Positions 1 through 5,602 of a stretch of DNA of 5,602 nt are shown one piece after another; position 1 is the first letter of the stretch; each line of letters starts with the position of its first letter. The notes beneath the pieces are model-generated. The model was not told the DNA's origin. It saw nothing but the letters and a program-made list of their open reading frames with translations, and ran no database searches. The DNA lies in contig NZ_JAIOSW010000047.1 of the NCBI RefSeq assembly GCF_021107415.1, positions 1 through 5,602 on the forward strand, given 5' to 3'. The position numbers and the translations under genes were made by a program. This DNA comes from Desulfobacula sp. GTDB lineage: Bacteria; Desulfobacterota; Desulfobacteria; Desulfobacterales; Desulfobacteraceae.

Positions 1-521
1 CCAATTAAGCGAAGGCTCTCTTTGTTCGCATCTTTTATTTTACCGGATTCATCAATAATTACATATCCGGTACCAGTGGTTTCAATCAAAGATCGATAAA
101 GTTTTTCGCTATCTCTAAGAGCGTTCTCAGCGTTTTTTAATTGTTTTTTCCCCTCCAGTTTTTCCAGGCAGTTTTTTATGCGAAAGACCATCTCTTCAGG
201 TTCACAGGGCTTGAGCATATAGTCATCAGCCCCAAGCCGAAGACAGTCAATGGCAAATTTAACATCACCAAAACCTGTCATGACAATGACCATTATTTCA
301 GGTTGTAAGGTTTTTGCTTTTTTTAAAACCTGAAATCCGTCAATCCCAGGCATGACAAGATCGGTCAATACCAGATCAAAGGAGGAGATCTGTAACAAAT
401 CAATTGCTGCTTTCCCATTACCTGCTGTAAAAACATGATACCCTTTTTGTTCAAGGTACAAACTTGTACCTTGAACAAGTGTAATATCATCATCGACCAA
501 TAATATTTTATATTTTTTCAT
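1..521 (-). CDS. Response regulator, receiver + PAS (partial, C-terminus beyond window)
   Basis: The first 173 codons of a response regulator are present; the gene runs off the left edge. Residues 1-120 form a CheY-like receiver. The acidic pocket is at D10-D12, the phospho-acceptor Asp is D54 in LTDLVMPG, the switch Thr is T82 in MTGFGD, and the conserved Lys is K104 in LKP. A short coiled linker follows (about 121-140), then the start of a PAS domain (LYRSLIETTGTGYVIID, about 141 onward). The output domain lies outside the window, so it could be a receiver-PAS protein, a receiver-PAS-kinase (phosphorelay) or a regulator with another effector. The ATG overlaps the stop of the upstream kinase gene (ATGA). 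The nearest upstream purine-rich sequence is weak, so translation is probably coupled to the kinase. This is the likely phosphorylation partner of that kinase (inference from gene order). The receiver assignment is very secure; the full architecture is unknown. Confidence 0.93.
   Translation of the reverse strand, partial: MKKYKILLVDDDITLVQGTSLYLEQKGYHVFTAGNGKAAIDLLQISSFDLVLTDLVMPGIDGFQVLKKAKTLQPEIMVIVMTGFGDVKFAIDCLRLGADDYMLKPCEPEEMVFRIKNCLEKLEGKKQLKNAENALRDSEKLYRSLIETTGTGYVIIDESGKIKDANKESLRLI
447..478. repeat. Perfect 15-bp inverted repeat inside the response-regulator gene
   Basis: The arms TTGTTCAAGGTACAA (447-461) and TTGTACCTTGAACAA (464-478) are exact reverse complements, separated by 2 bases (462-463). 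The repeat lies at nucleotides 44-75 of the response-regulator coding sequence and encodes residues 15-25, in helix 1 of the receiver. It is not followed by a T-run on the minus-strand transcript (A residues follow), so it does not look like an intrinsic terminator. It could fold as an mRNA hairpin or serve as a dyad protein-binding site. The function is unknown and the repeat may be a chance result of codon choice. Confidence 0.85.
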
Positions 522-3241
522 ATTTTATGCCCGATTGGTAATAAAATTGTAAAAAAGGCTCCGCCGGAAGGATGGTTTTCAACGATAATACTGCCGTTAT
601 GATCTTCGACATAGCTGTTACACACAGAAAGGCCCACACCTAAACCCATAATTTTTTTTGTACTGTAAAAAGGATCAAAAACATGATCCATGTCTTTTTT
701 ATTAACTCCCGGTCCAGTGTCATGAATTGTAATTACAATATTGTTTTCTTCAATAGTTGAATTAATTGTAATCTCTTTCCTTGAGGATTGACCCGTCATG
801 GCTTCTATTGCATTGTTGATCAAATTAAGGAAAACATGTCCCAGTTGTGATGGGGAGGCATTAATTGTCGGAATTTCAGATGCTAAATTAACATTGACTT
901 TAATCTCGAGTTTATCCATGTGAAATTGAACAAGAGAAATTGTATCATGAATAACAGTATTGATATGGGTCGGTTGTTTTTCTTCTTTACCTGGACGAGT
1001 CAGATTCATTAGCTTGTTTATGGTATTTTTTATTGAGTCAAATCCGATTTTAACAATTTCCAGATTTTCATACAATTTTTTTTCCGTTGCATAGGCCTCT
1101 TTTAGAAAACTCAGTAAAGTTACAATGCCCTGCAAGGGTGAATTTATTTCATGGGCTATTGTGGCTGCAAGCTGGCCGGTGGCAGCCAGTCTTTCCGACC
1201 GGACAAGTCGATCCTGTAAACTTTTAATTTTTGTAACATCTTGTGAAAACAAAATATACCCTGTGATATCATTATTTTCATTTTTCATGGGCATGATAAT
1301 ACAATGAATAAAACATTTTTCACCTGTCAAACTCTTGGATATAACATCGTACTCATATATACCGTTTTGCCTGACATCTCTGATTGCCCGCTTAAAATGC
1401 TCAGGTCTAACCTTTTCTTTGGTATGTATCTCCTGGATTGTTTTACCGATCACTTCTTTGGTTGGATATTTGAGGATGCGTTCTGCGGCAGGGTTATAGA
1501 GGAGAATGCGAAAATGAAGATCTATTGCAACAATAGCATGTTCAGTGGATGAGGATAGGATATTGTTCAAGGTGTTTGTTGTGTCTACAAGTTGTTTGTT
1601 TGTCCTTGACAATTCTAACGTCCGTTTTTCCACCCGAAGTTCCAGTTCATCATGGGCTTTTAGGAGAGCTTTTTCCATCTTTTTTCTATTTGTAATATCT
1701 ATCATGATTTCCATACGCACCAACCGTCCATCCATCCATGGAATTGCCTGATCGTGTAATTCATGCCATCTTTCAAGTTTTTCATTATAATTTTCCCATA
1801 TATAGAGTTTGGTCACATTACCTTTGGCATCTATTAATCTATCATTTGTGCAGAATTCGCAGGGTCCGGATTGATTGCCCTGGATTGTTTGCCAGCAAAT
1901 TTTTCCGGTTAGGTCCCATCCAAAAAGAGTTTTCATGTGTTTATTCACGAAAAGAATTCTATTTGATTCCATATCGGAAATATAAACGGATGCGTTAACA
2001 TTATTAAAAATAGTTTTTAATTGATGTTCTCTATATTTTAGAGCCTGCTCTGCCTGTTTCTGTTTGTCGATATTTCGTATAACGCTTACCCATCCGATAC
2101 GCTGTTGCTGTTCATCTTCAAGTGGCAACACGCTGTGCTCAGAGATAAAGACAGTTCCGTTTTTGTGTTTCATTTTGAATTCAGGGATGTAAGCAAAACC
2201 GGACTCCTGTATAGCGGGATAAAGTATCGCTTTAAACTTTTCAAATGAGGCATTGTCGACATGTAAAAAATCTGTTTTACAATTTAACATTTCCTCACGG
2301 GTATAACCGAATATCCTTTCTGTAGACGGATTACAATTCATAATCAAAGGTGGAGCATCATTATTCAAGATAAAAATGGCATCCCGTTGGGAATAAAAGG
2401 TTTTTTCAAACAACTCTTTACTATCGCGCAGAGATGCTTCATTATTTTTCAGATCTTCTCTCATCCGGTAGAATGCATGGAACAGATCTCCAAGTTCTCC
2501 ATGATAGGATGCAGAAACCTCATGGTCATAATCACCTGAACCGATTTTATCAGCATGAAAGGTCAGATCCCGTATGGGAGTTGTCAATTTTAAAGCCAGG
2601 AGTATGGAGGACACCACTCCGATAACAATAAAGAGCACCGTTATTAAAGCAACTATCATCAAATTCCGGTTAGAAGATTTTTTTCTGATATTATTAAAAC
2701 ATTCTGACATCACATTGATATGGCGAGAAATGCTATCAAGAGAAAGACCTACTTTAATCCCGCCTAGAGGTGTCTCACCAATCCAGATGGGAACAGAAAC
2801 ATCAAGTATGTTTTCACTGGCCTGGACAACATACTTCCCTTTTGTTTTGATAGCCTGTACACTCTCTGCATCATTTAAGTCGTTTCCGAATTCCGGAATT
2901 TTTTCATTTCCCGCATGAACAATTTTACCCTGTTGGTTATAAAGATAAATATAAAGAACATCCGGCAGACCAGCCGTCACACTCAAAAGTTCGTATATTG
3001 TCTGCATGTCATACTGATAAAAAGGATTGATCAAATTTTCCGCAAGCAGTCCTGTTATCACCTCACCCCGTTTTTTTGTTTGATCGAAAAGATCCTCACG
3101 GATGCTGTCATAGCTATAGGCAACGATAGCCTTCTGGGAAGAGCTAAAAAGACTCAACAGGACTCCGGTCAGCACTAACACAATACAGATAACCAGTGTC
3201 ACGATATAGATGGAATACTTTGTACGAAGCTTTAGGCTCAT
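518..3241 (-). CDS. Membrane-bound multi-PAS sensor histidine kinase
   Basis: This is a 907-residue inner-membrane histidine kinase. TM1 is at about 11-33 and TM2 at about 193-217; between them lies a periplasmic region of about 160 residues, possibly a single-Cache-like fold. A HAMP linker follows (about 216-268). PAS1 is at about 277-395. PAS2 is at about 405-518 and carries the cysteines C449, C461 and C464. A coiled coil (about 519-556) precedes PAS3 (about 557-672). The HisKA segment contains the phospho-acceptor H697 in IAHEINSPLQG. The HATPase has the N box (N806 to N810), G1 DTGPG (841-845), the F box FDPFYSTK (855-862) and G2 GLGVGL (866-871), so the catalytic core looks intact. It has no attached receiver and phosphotransfer probably goes to the downstream response regulator. 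Its ATG overlaps the stop of the upstream binding-protein gene by ATGA, with a modest GGAAAT ribosome-binding site upstream. This suggests the binding protein presents ligand to its periplasmic region. The class is certain; the signal is unknown. Confidence 0.96.
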   Translation of the reverse strand: MSLKLRTKYSIYIVTLVICIVLVLTGVLLSLFSSSQKAIVAYSYDSIREDLFDQTKKRGEVITGLLAENLINPFYQYDMQTIYELLSVTAGLPDVLYIYLYNQQGKIVHAGNEKIPEFGNDLNDAESVQAIKTKGKYVVQASENILDVSVPIWIGETPLGGIKVGLSLDSISRHINVMSECFNNIRKKSSNRNLMIVALITVLFIVIGVVSSILLALKLTTPIRDLTFHADKIGSGDYDHEVSASYHGELGDLFHAFYRMREDLKNNEASLRDSKELFEKTFYSQRDAIFILNNDAPPLIMNCNPSTERIFGYTREEMLNCKTDFLHVDNASFEKFKAILYPAIQESGFAYIPEFKMKHKNGTVFISEHSVLPLEDEQQQRIGWVSVIRNIDKQKQAEQALKYREHQLKTIFNNVNASVYISDMESNRILFVNKHMKTLFGWDLTGKICWQTIQGNQSGPCEFCTNDRLIDAKGNVTKLYIWENYNEKLERWHELHDQAIPWMDGRLVRMEIMIDITNRKKMEKALLKAHDELELRVEKRTLELSRTNKQLVDTTNTLNNILSSSTEHAIVAIDLHFRILLYNPAAERILKYPTKEVIGKTIQEIHTKEKVRPEHFKRAIRDVRQNGIYEYDVISKSLTGEKCFIHCIIMPMKNENNDITGYILFSQDVTKIKSLQDRLVRSERLAATGQLAATIAHEINSPLQGIVTLLSFLKEAYATEKKLYENLEIVKIGFDSIKNTINKLMNLTRPGKEEKQPTHINTVIHDTISLVQFHMDKLEIKVNVNLASEIPTINASPSQLGHVFLNLINNAIEAMTGQSSRKEITINSTIEENNIVITIHDTGPGVNKKDMDHVFDPFYSTKKIMGLGVGLSVCNSYVEDHNGSIIVENHPSGGAFFTILLPIGHKI

Positions 3242-4203
3242 TTGCTTATTTCCATCTGGATAAACTTAAGAATACTCCGAATCCGGTCAATGGAATCAAG
3301 CGCCTGGCTGTTCAGTTCATCAAATTTCGTTGTTTTCTGATATTTCTTGAGAACCGGTTTGGCTTTTAGGTCCAAATGTGCTTTCATGAGGACCTCTTTT
3401 AATCTAAACTTGACCGCCGGATCAAGATTGTTTCTGACAAGTTCAATAACCCTTGGAACGGGTTTTGTATGGTGAAATATAATAAAGTCCTTCCTCAGTT
3501 CCAGAGGGGTGTGATCTTTTTTATCCCAGTCCAGATTGCTGTATGCCGATACATCCACCATCCGCTTATGAAGCCAGATGGACATATTAATTTCCTGACC
3601 GGAAAAAACATATCCCACTCTTCCCTTGGGAGGTTTATCAAAAGGCGAATCCAGTTTTACAGGATTAATGCCTTTTTCAAGCAGAACATAAAGCGGTATA
3701 AAAAAAGCTGACGTGGATTCCGGTGATTCAAAAGCAATGGTCTTTCCGATCAAATCATTAATGGAACGGATATCACTGTCCCTTCTAGTGATAAAAACAG
3801 TATGGTATTCAGGAACTCCCCTTTTCCATCTTCTAAGCAGCATTTGGGCACCAGCTTCCTCCTGAAAAATAACCGCAGTAAATGGAGTTTCTGTGATCCA
3901 GTCCACTTTTCCTTTTTTGATATACGTAACCATCTGTTCTGTGTTTTTCGCAAAGATCACCTTGCTTTCAGTGATACCCAGATCATTCATATGAGATACC
4001 ACATAATCTGCAATAGGTTTCAGGTAGGTGTAGTGCTTCTTGGGATTATTGCTAATTTTTCCGATAACAAGAACGTTCTTCCGGATGGAATCAACTAGTT
4101 CCAAAGGCAGGGCATTATCCGCCATTGAGACCATAGCCATGCTGCATACTAAAATAATGGAAAAACAAAATCTAAAGAGCAATAGTGTGACCCTGATATG
4201 CAT
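3238..4203 (-). CDS. PhnD-like periplasmic substrate-binding protein, probable sensory partner of the kinase
   Basis: This is a 321-residue secreted protein of the PhnD/SsuA/transferrin-like binding fold (type 2 periplasmic binding protein). With the chosen start, residues 1-28 form a signal peptide: a hydrophobic core (TLLLFRFCFSIILV) and a Ser-Met-Ala cleavage site before Asp29. There is no proper lipobox. PhnD-like hallmarks are IGKISNNPKKHYTYLKPIADYV near the mature start (split here as IGKISNNPKK and HYTYLKPIADYV), KGKVDWITETPF, INDLIGKTIAFESPESTSAFF with the Ser-Thr-Ser (163-165) that contacts oxyanion ligands in this family, and a hinge-region VDVSAYSNLDW. An in-frame ATG at 4266 would give 342 residues, but its extra 21 residues (MPALKLAVRFFSWNDEG...) would bury the signal peptide. 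The ATG at 4203 also has an AAGGGAGAG site about 7-10 bases upstream. No permease or ATPase gene is nearby and the stop overlaps the kinase start, so a receptor role is inferred over transport. The ligand is unknown; phosphonate should not be assumed. Confidence 0.88.
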   Translation of the reverse strand: MHIRVTLLLFRFCFSIILVCSMAMVSMADNALPLELVDSIRKNVLVIGKISNNPKKHYTYLKPIADYVVSHMNDLGITESKVIFAKNTEQMVTYIKKGKVDWITETPFTAVIFQEEAGAQMLLRRWKRGVPEYHTVFITRRDSDIRSINDLIGKTIAFESPESTSAFFIPLYVLLEKGINPVKLDSPFDKPPKGRVGYVFSGQEINMSIWLHKRMVDVSAYSNLDWDKKDHTPLELRKDFIIFHHTKPVPRVIELVRNNLDPAVKFRLKEVLMKAHLDLKAKPVLKKYQKTTKFDELNSQALDSIDRIRSILKFIQMEISK

Positions 4204-4210
4204 ATACACT

Positions 4211-4219
4211 TCTCTCCCT
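4211..4219 (-). promoter_or_regulatory. Ribosome-binding site that favours the 4203 start of the binding protein
   Basis: On the minus strand the sequence reads AGGGAGAGA followed by 7 bases and the ATG at 4203-4201. It is the strongest Shine-Dalgarno-like site of the five genes here. The alternative upstream ATG (4266-4264) has a weaker CAGGATGG-type site, about 8 bases upstream. Together with the signal peptide starting at the inner ATG, this decides the start choice, though the outer start cannot be excluded. Confidence 0.55.
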
Positions 4220-4285
4220 TCATCATTCCAGGAAAAAAATCTCACAGCAAGTTTCAAAGCAGGCATATTAAACCATCCTGCAAAC

Positions 4286-4314
4286 AGAATATCTATTTAT
4301 TCTTTCAGTTGCAA
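4286..4314 (-). promoter_or_regulatory. Candidate sigma-70 promoter for the binding protein-kinase-regulator operon
   Basis: On the minus strand a TTGCAA box (4309-4314, 4 of 6 matches to TTGACA) is followed by exactly 17 bases and a TATTCT box (4286-4291, 4 of 6 matches to TATAAT). Initiation would fall near 4279, giving a leader of about 75 bases to the ATG at 4203, or only about a dozen bases to the ATG at 4266. It sits in the 145-base gap after cbiR, which contains no convincing terminator, so read-through from the cobamide genes is also possible. AT-rich sequence makes chance matches common, hence the low confidence. Confidence 0.35.
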
Positions 4315-4348
4315 CGTTTATCTTTTTGAAATTACTTTCTGGAAATAG

Positions 4349-5203
4349 TCATGAAATTCTATTGGGAAAATTCACAATCATTGGAGCAATGTTTTTAAAA
4401 ACCTTAGAAAGAACTCTTAAGGAGCGGTTCAGGTTTTCAAGATTAAATACTTCAAGGCTGACCACCCCTGTAAAATCTTCCAGAATCGTCTGAACTTGTC
4501 TGAAGTATTCTTTCGGCAGTTTATCAAGAGCGGTATGATCTTTGATGTTCTGTTCGGAAAATGCCACACCATGTAAATGGATAATAGACGTTCTGAATTT
4601 ATGTTTCTCAAATGTTTCCAAAAGGTTGTGCCCATACTTTATTTGGTGACCGGCATCAATGCAGACAGACACCTTAAATTCTTCCACCAGGGTTTCAAGA
4701 CAGGAAAAAGGGTAGTCAAGGGTTTCAATGGAAATGATACCAGGGTTGGATATATCTGATATTAAGGCACCAAGACTTTGCCGGGTCTTCTCCTCCCAAT
4801 TTTTCAGTTTTTTTTGATTTTCAATATTTTTTTTAACATCAGGCGGCATGTCAAGGTGAAGGGTGTGGGTGGTGGGATTTAAGGGCGCAAAAAGATCTAT
4901 TACCGCAAGGATTGTATCCCTTGCCTTTTGTCTATTTACTAAAGATTCATGGGTCAGACTGACATCAATGGGAAGATGGATGTTATAAGTGAGGTCAAAT
5001 TTTTGAGATAAATATAAAAGCTCTTTTACATCTTTTTTTGAAGGAAGGACTTCTGCTGGCCGGCTTTCAAAGATAAGAAGCTCAATTTCATCAAAAAATA
5101 GCCCCAGTTTTTTTACATTGGGGATAATATGATCCGGAAAAATAAAAGAGGTGGTTCCAAGTTTAAATTTTTTTTCCAGTTCTTCGTAGCTTGGCTTTGC
5201 CAT
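4349..5203 (-). CDS. cbiR: CbiR-like cobamide-remodelling phosphodiesterase
   Basis: This is a 284-residue soluble TIM-barrel protein of the AP-endonuclease-2/xylose-isomerase superfamily. The opening LGTTSFIFPDHIIPNV (15-30) and IELLIFES (40-47) match CbiR as I recall it. Likely metal and catalytic residues recur at strand ends: H76 in HLPID, H116 in HLDMP, E160 in IETLDYP, D183 and H186 in CIDAGH, H209/H211 in IHLHG, and E251 in SLEVF. CbiR, described in Akkermansia muciniphila, hydrolyses the nucleotide loop of cobamides so that the lower ligand can be replaced. Its product re-enters assembly as a cobinamide-phosphate-type intermediate. It follows cbiB by 40 bases, and cbiB makes that same intermediate, which supports the call. 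There is no signal peptide, so it is probably cytoplasmic. The ATG at 5203 is the only plausible start: an in-frame stop lies just upstream and the next Met is residue 119. A weak GGGAAT site precedes it. The first 13 residues (AKPSYEELEKK) resemble the leaders of PAS proteins. The main alternative is an uncharacterised sugar isomerase/epimerase-like protein. Confidence 0.82.
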   Translation of the reverse strand: MAKPSYEELEKKFKLGTTSFIFPDHIIPNVKKLGLFFDEIELLIFESRPAEVLPSKKDVKELLYLSQKFDLTYNIHLPIDVSLTHESLVNRQKARDTILAVIDLFAPLNPTTHTLHLDMPPDVKKNIENQKKLKNWEEKTRQSLGALISDISNPGIISIETLDYPFSCLETLVEEFKVSVCIDAGHQIKYGHNLLETFEKHKFRTSIIHLHGVAFSEQNIKDHTALDKLPKEYFRQVQTILEDFTGVVSLEVFNLENLNRSLRVLSKVFKNIAPMIVNFPNRIS

Positions 5204-5243
5204 TAATATTATTCCCGCGACTTAAAAAATTAATACGATTAAC

Positions 5244-5602
5244 CTAAAAAATAAAAAGAATAAAGCATGCAATCAGCATAGCCAACAATGAGCTGAACAT
5301 CATGAGGTCACATGCCTGCTTTATTTTTCCTTTTTTGGGATCTTTAAATTCTTTTCCAATATAAGGTTTTTCAACCAAAACGCCATGATAGACATTTGGA
5401 CCACCAAGTCTTATTTTAAGCGCACCTGCAAACGCGGCTTCCGGATATCCGGCATTGGGACTTTTGTGAAGCGATCCCTGTGAGAAACCTGTCTTTAAAG
5501 ATAAAACACCTCTTTTAAATGAAAAAAGAACTGCACCCAGGGAGATGATCAAAACTGATATTCTTGCCGGAATAAAATTGGCCACATCATCGATCCTTGC
5601 AG
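5244..5602 (-). CDS. cbiB: Adenosylcobinamide-phosphate synthase CbiB (C-terminal part)
   Basis: The last ~119 codons of a CbiB/CobD-type membrane protein are present; the N-terminal two thirds lie beyond the right edge (the family is usually a little over 300 residues). The family motifs are clear: RIDDVANFIPARIS at the window edge, then HKSPNAGYPEAAFAGAL, then RLGGPNVYHG, ending in a C-terminal membrane helix (MMFSSLLAMLIACFILFIF). CbiB attaches (R)-1-amino-2-propanol phosphate (or a similar aminoalcohol phosphate) to adenosylcobyric acid to give adenosylcobinamide phosphate, at the inner membrane, in both aerobic and anaerobic cobamide synthesis. The GTG at 5585-5583 is an internal Val of the RIDDVAN motif, not a start. 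The TAG stop is 40 bases upstream of the cbiR ATG, and the two are probably co-transcribed. The presence of cbiB implies the organism assembles cobamides at least from cobyric acid onward. Confidence 0.95.
   Translation of the reverse strand, partial: ARIDDVANFIPARISVLIISLGAVLFSFKRGVLSLKTGFSQGSLHKSPNAGYPEAAFAGALKIRLGGPNVYHGVLVEKPYIGKEFKDPKKGKIKQACDLMMFSSLLAMLIACFILFIF

Noticed and set aside
1125..1998. Several open frames of 60-90 codons on the plus strand opposite the kinase gene
   Set aside because: They lie antisense to well-conserved kinase domains, show no recognisable motifs or ribosome-binding sites, and have the composition expected of shadow frames.
2889..2900. 12-bp palindrome AATTCCGGAATT in the kinase gene
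   Set aside because: It is short, without a second copy, and within what chance can produce in several kb of AT-rich sequence.
2434..3178. Plus-strand open frames opposite the HAMP and periplasmic part of the kinase
   Set aside because: No family resemblance; the opposite-strand reading is a full-length kinase with intact domain order.
3238..4203. Phosphonate ABC transporter component (phnD)
   Set aside because: The fold matches but no permease, ATPase or C-P lyase genes are near. The gene is coupled to a kinase instead, so a phnD symbol and phosphonate role are not supported.
3469..4348. Plus- and minus-strand alternative frames over the binding-protein gene
   Set aside because: These overlap a PhnD-like protein with clear motifs and have no independent support.
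4204..4348. Intrinsic terminator between cbiR and the signalling operon
   Set aside because: Only tiny AT-rich stems (TTTC-CA-GAAA) are visible, with no GC-rich stem followed by a T-run.
4349..5203. Endonuclease IV or a sugar isomerase
   Set aside because: The fold is shared, but the LGTTSF opening, the pattern of metal-ligand motifs and the position after cbiB fit CbiR better than a DNA-repair or sugar enzyme.
5204..5243. Cobalamin riboswitch upstream of cbiR
   Set aside because: The gap is only 40 bases, far too short for the aptamer, with no B12-box-like sequence.
5583..5585. GTG as the start of a small 113-residue membrane protein
   Set aside because: The frame stays open to the window edge and the GTG is the Val within the conserved CbiB motif RIDDVANFIPAR, so it is internal.

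Overview
The window reads as a stretch of chromosome from an anaerobic, AT-rich (roughly 40% GC, estimated by eye) Gram-negative bacterium, most likely a Desulfobacterota (Desulfobacteraceae-like) organism. This is inferred from the long multi-PAS sensor kinase with a Cys-containing PAS domain, the leader-like 'KPSYEELEKK' segment at the start of the CbiR-like protein, and the cobamide genes. The taxon is not proven by the sequence. All five genes lie on the minus strand, so transcription runs from high to low coordinates. There are no RNA genes, insertion sequences or CRISPR arrays.

Right part (5602 down to 4349), cobamide metabolism: the C-terminal third of CbiB (adenosylcobinamide-phosphate synthase, cut by the window edge), then after 40 bases a complete TIM-barrel protein of the AP-endonuclease-2/xylose-isomerase superfamily. 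I recognise the latter as CbiR, the cobamide-remodelling phosphodiesterase. CbiB makes adenosylcobinamide phosphate de novo. CbiR is expected to regenerate a cobinamide-phosphate-type intermediate from finished cobamides by cutting the nucleotide loop. The pair therefore joins synthesis and lower-ligand exchange at the same point of the pathway.

Middle and left part (4203 down to 1), a signalling operon: a secreted PhnD-like periplasmic binding protein, a 907-residue membrane histidine kinase (periplasmic sensor region, HAMP, three PAS domains, HisKA, HATPase) and the first 173 codons of a receiver-PAS response regulator. Both gene junctions are 4-base ATGA stop/start overlaps, so the three proteins are probably made in coupled fashion. 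No transporter permease or ATPase is present. The binding protein therefore most likely acts as the ligand receptor for the kinase rather than in uptake (inference). A plausible sigma-70 promoter sits in the 145-base gap between cbiR and this operon.

The most unusual non-coding signal is a perfect 15-bp inverted repeat with a 2-base centre (447-478), inside the start of the response-regulator coding sequence.
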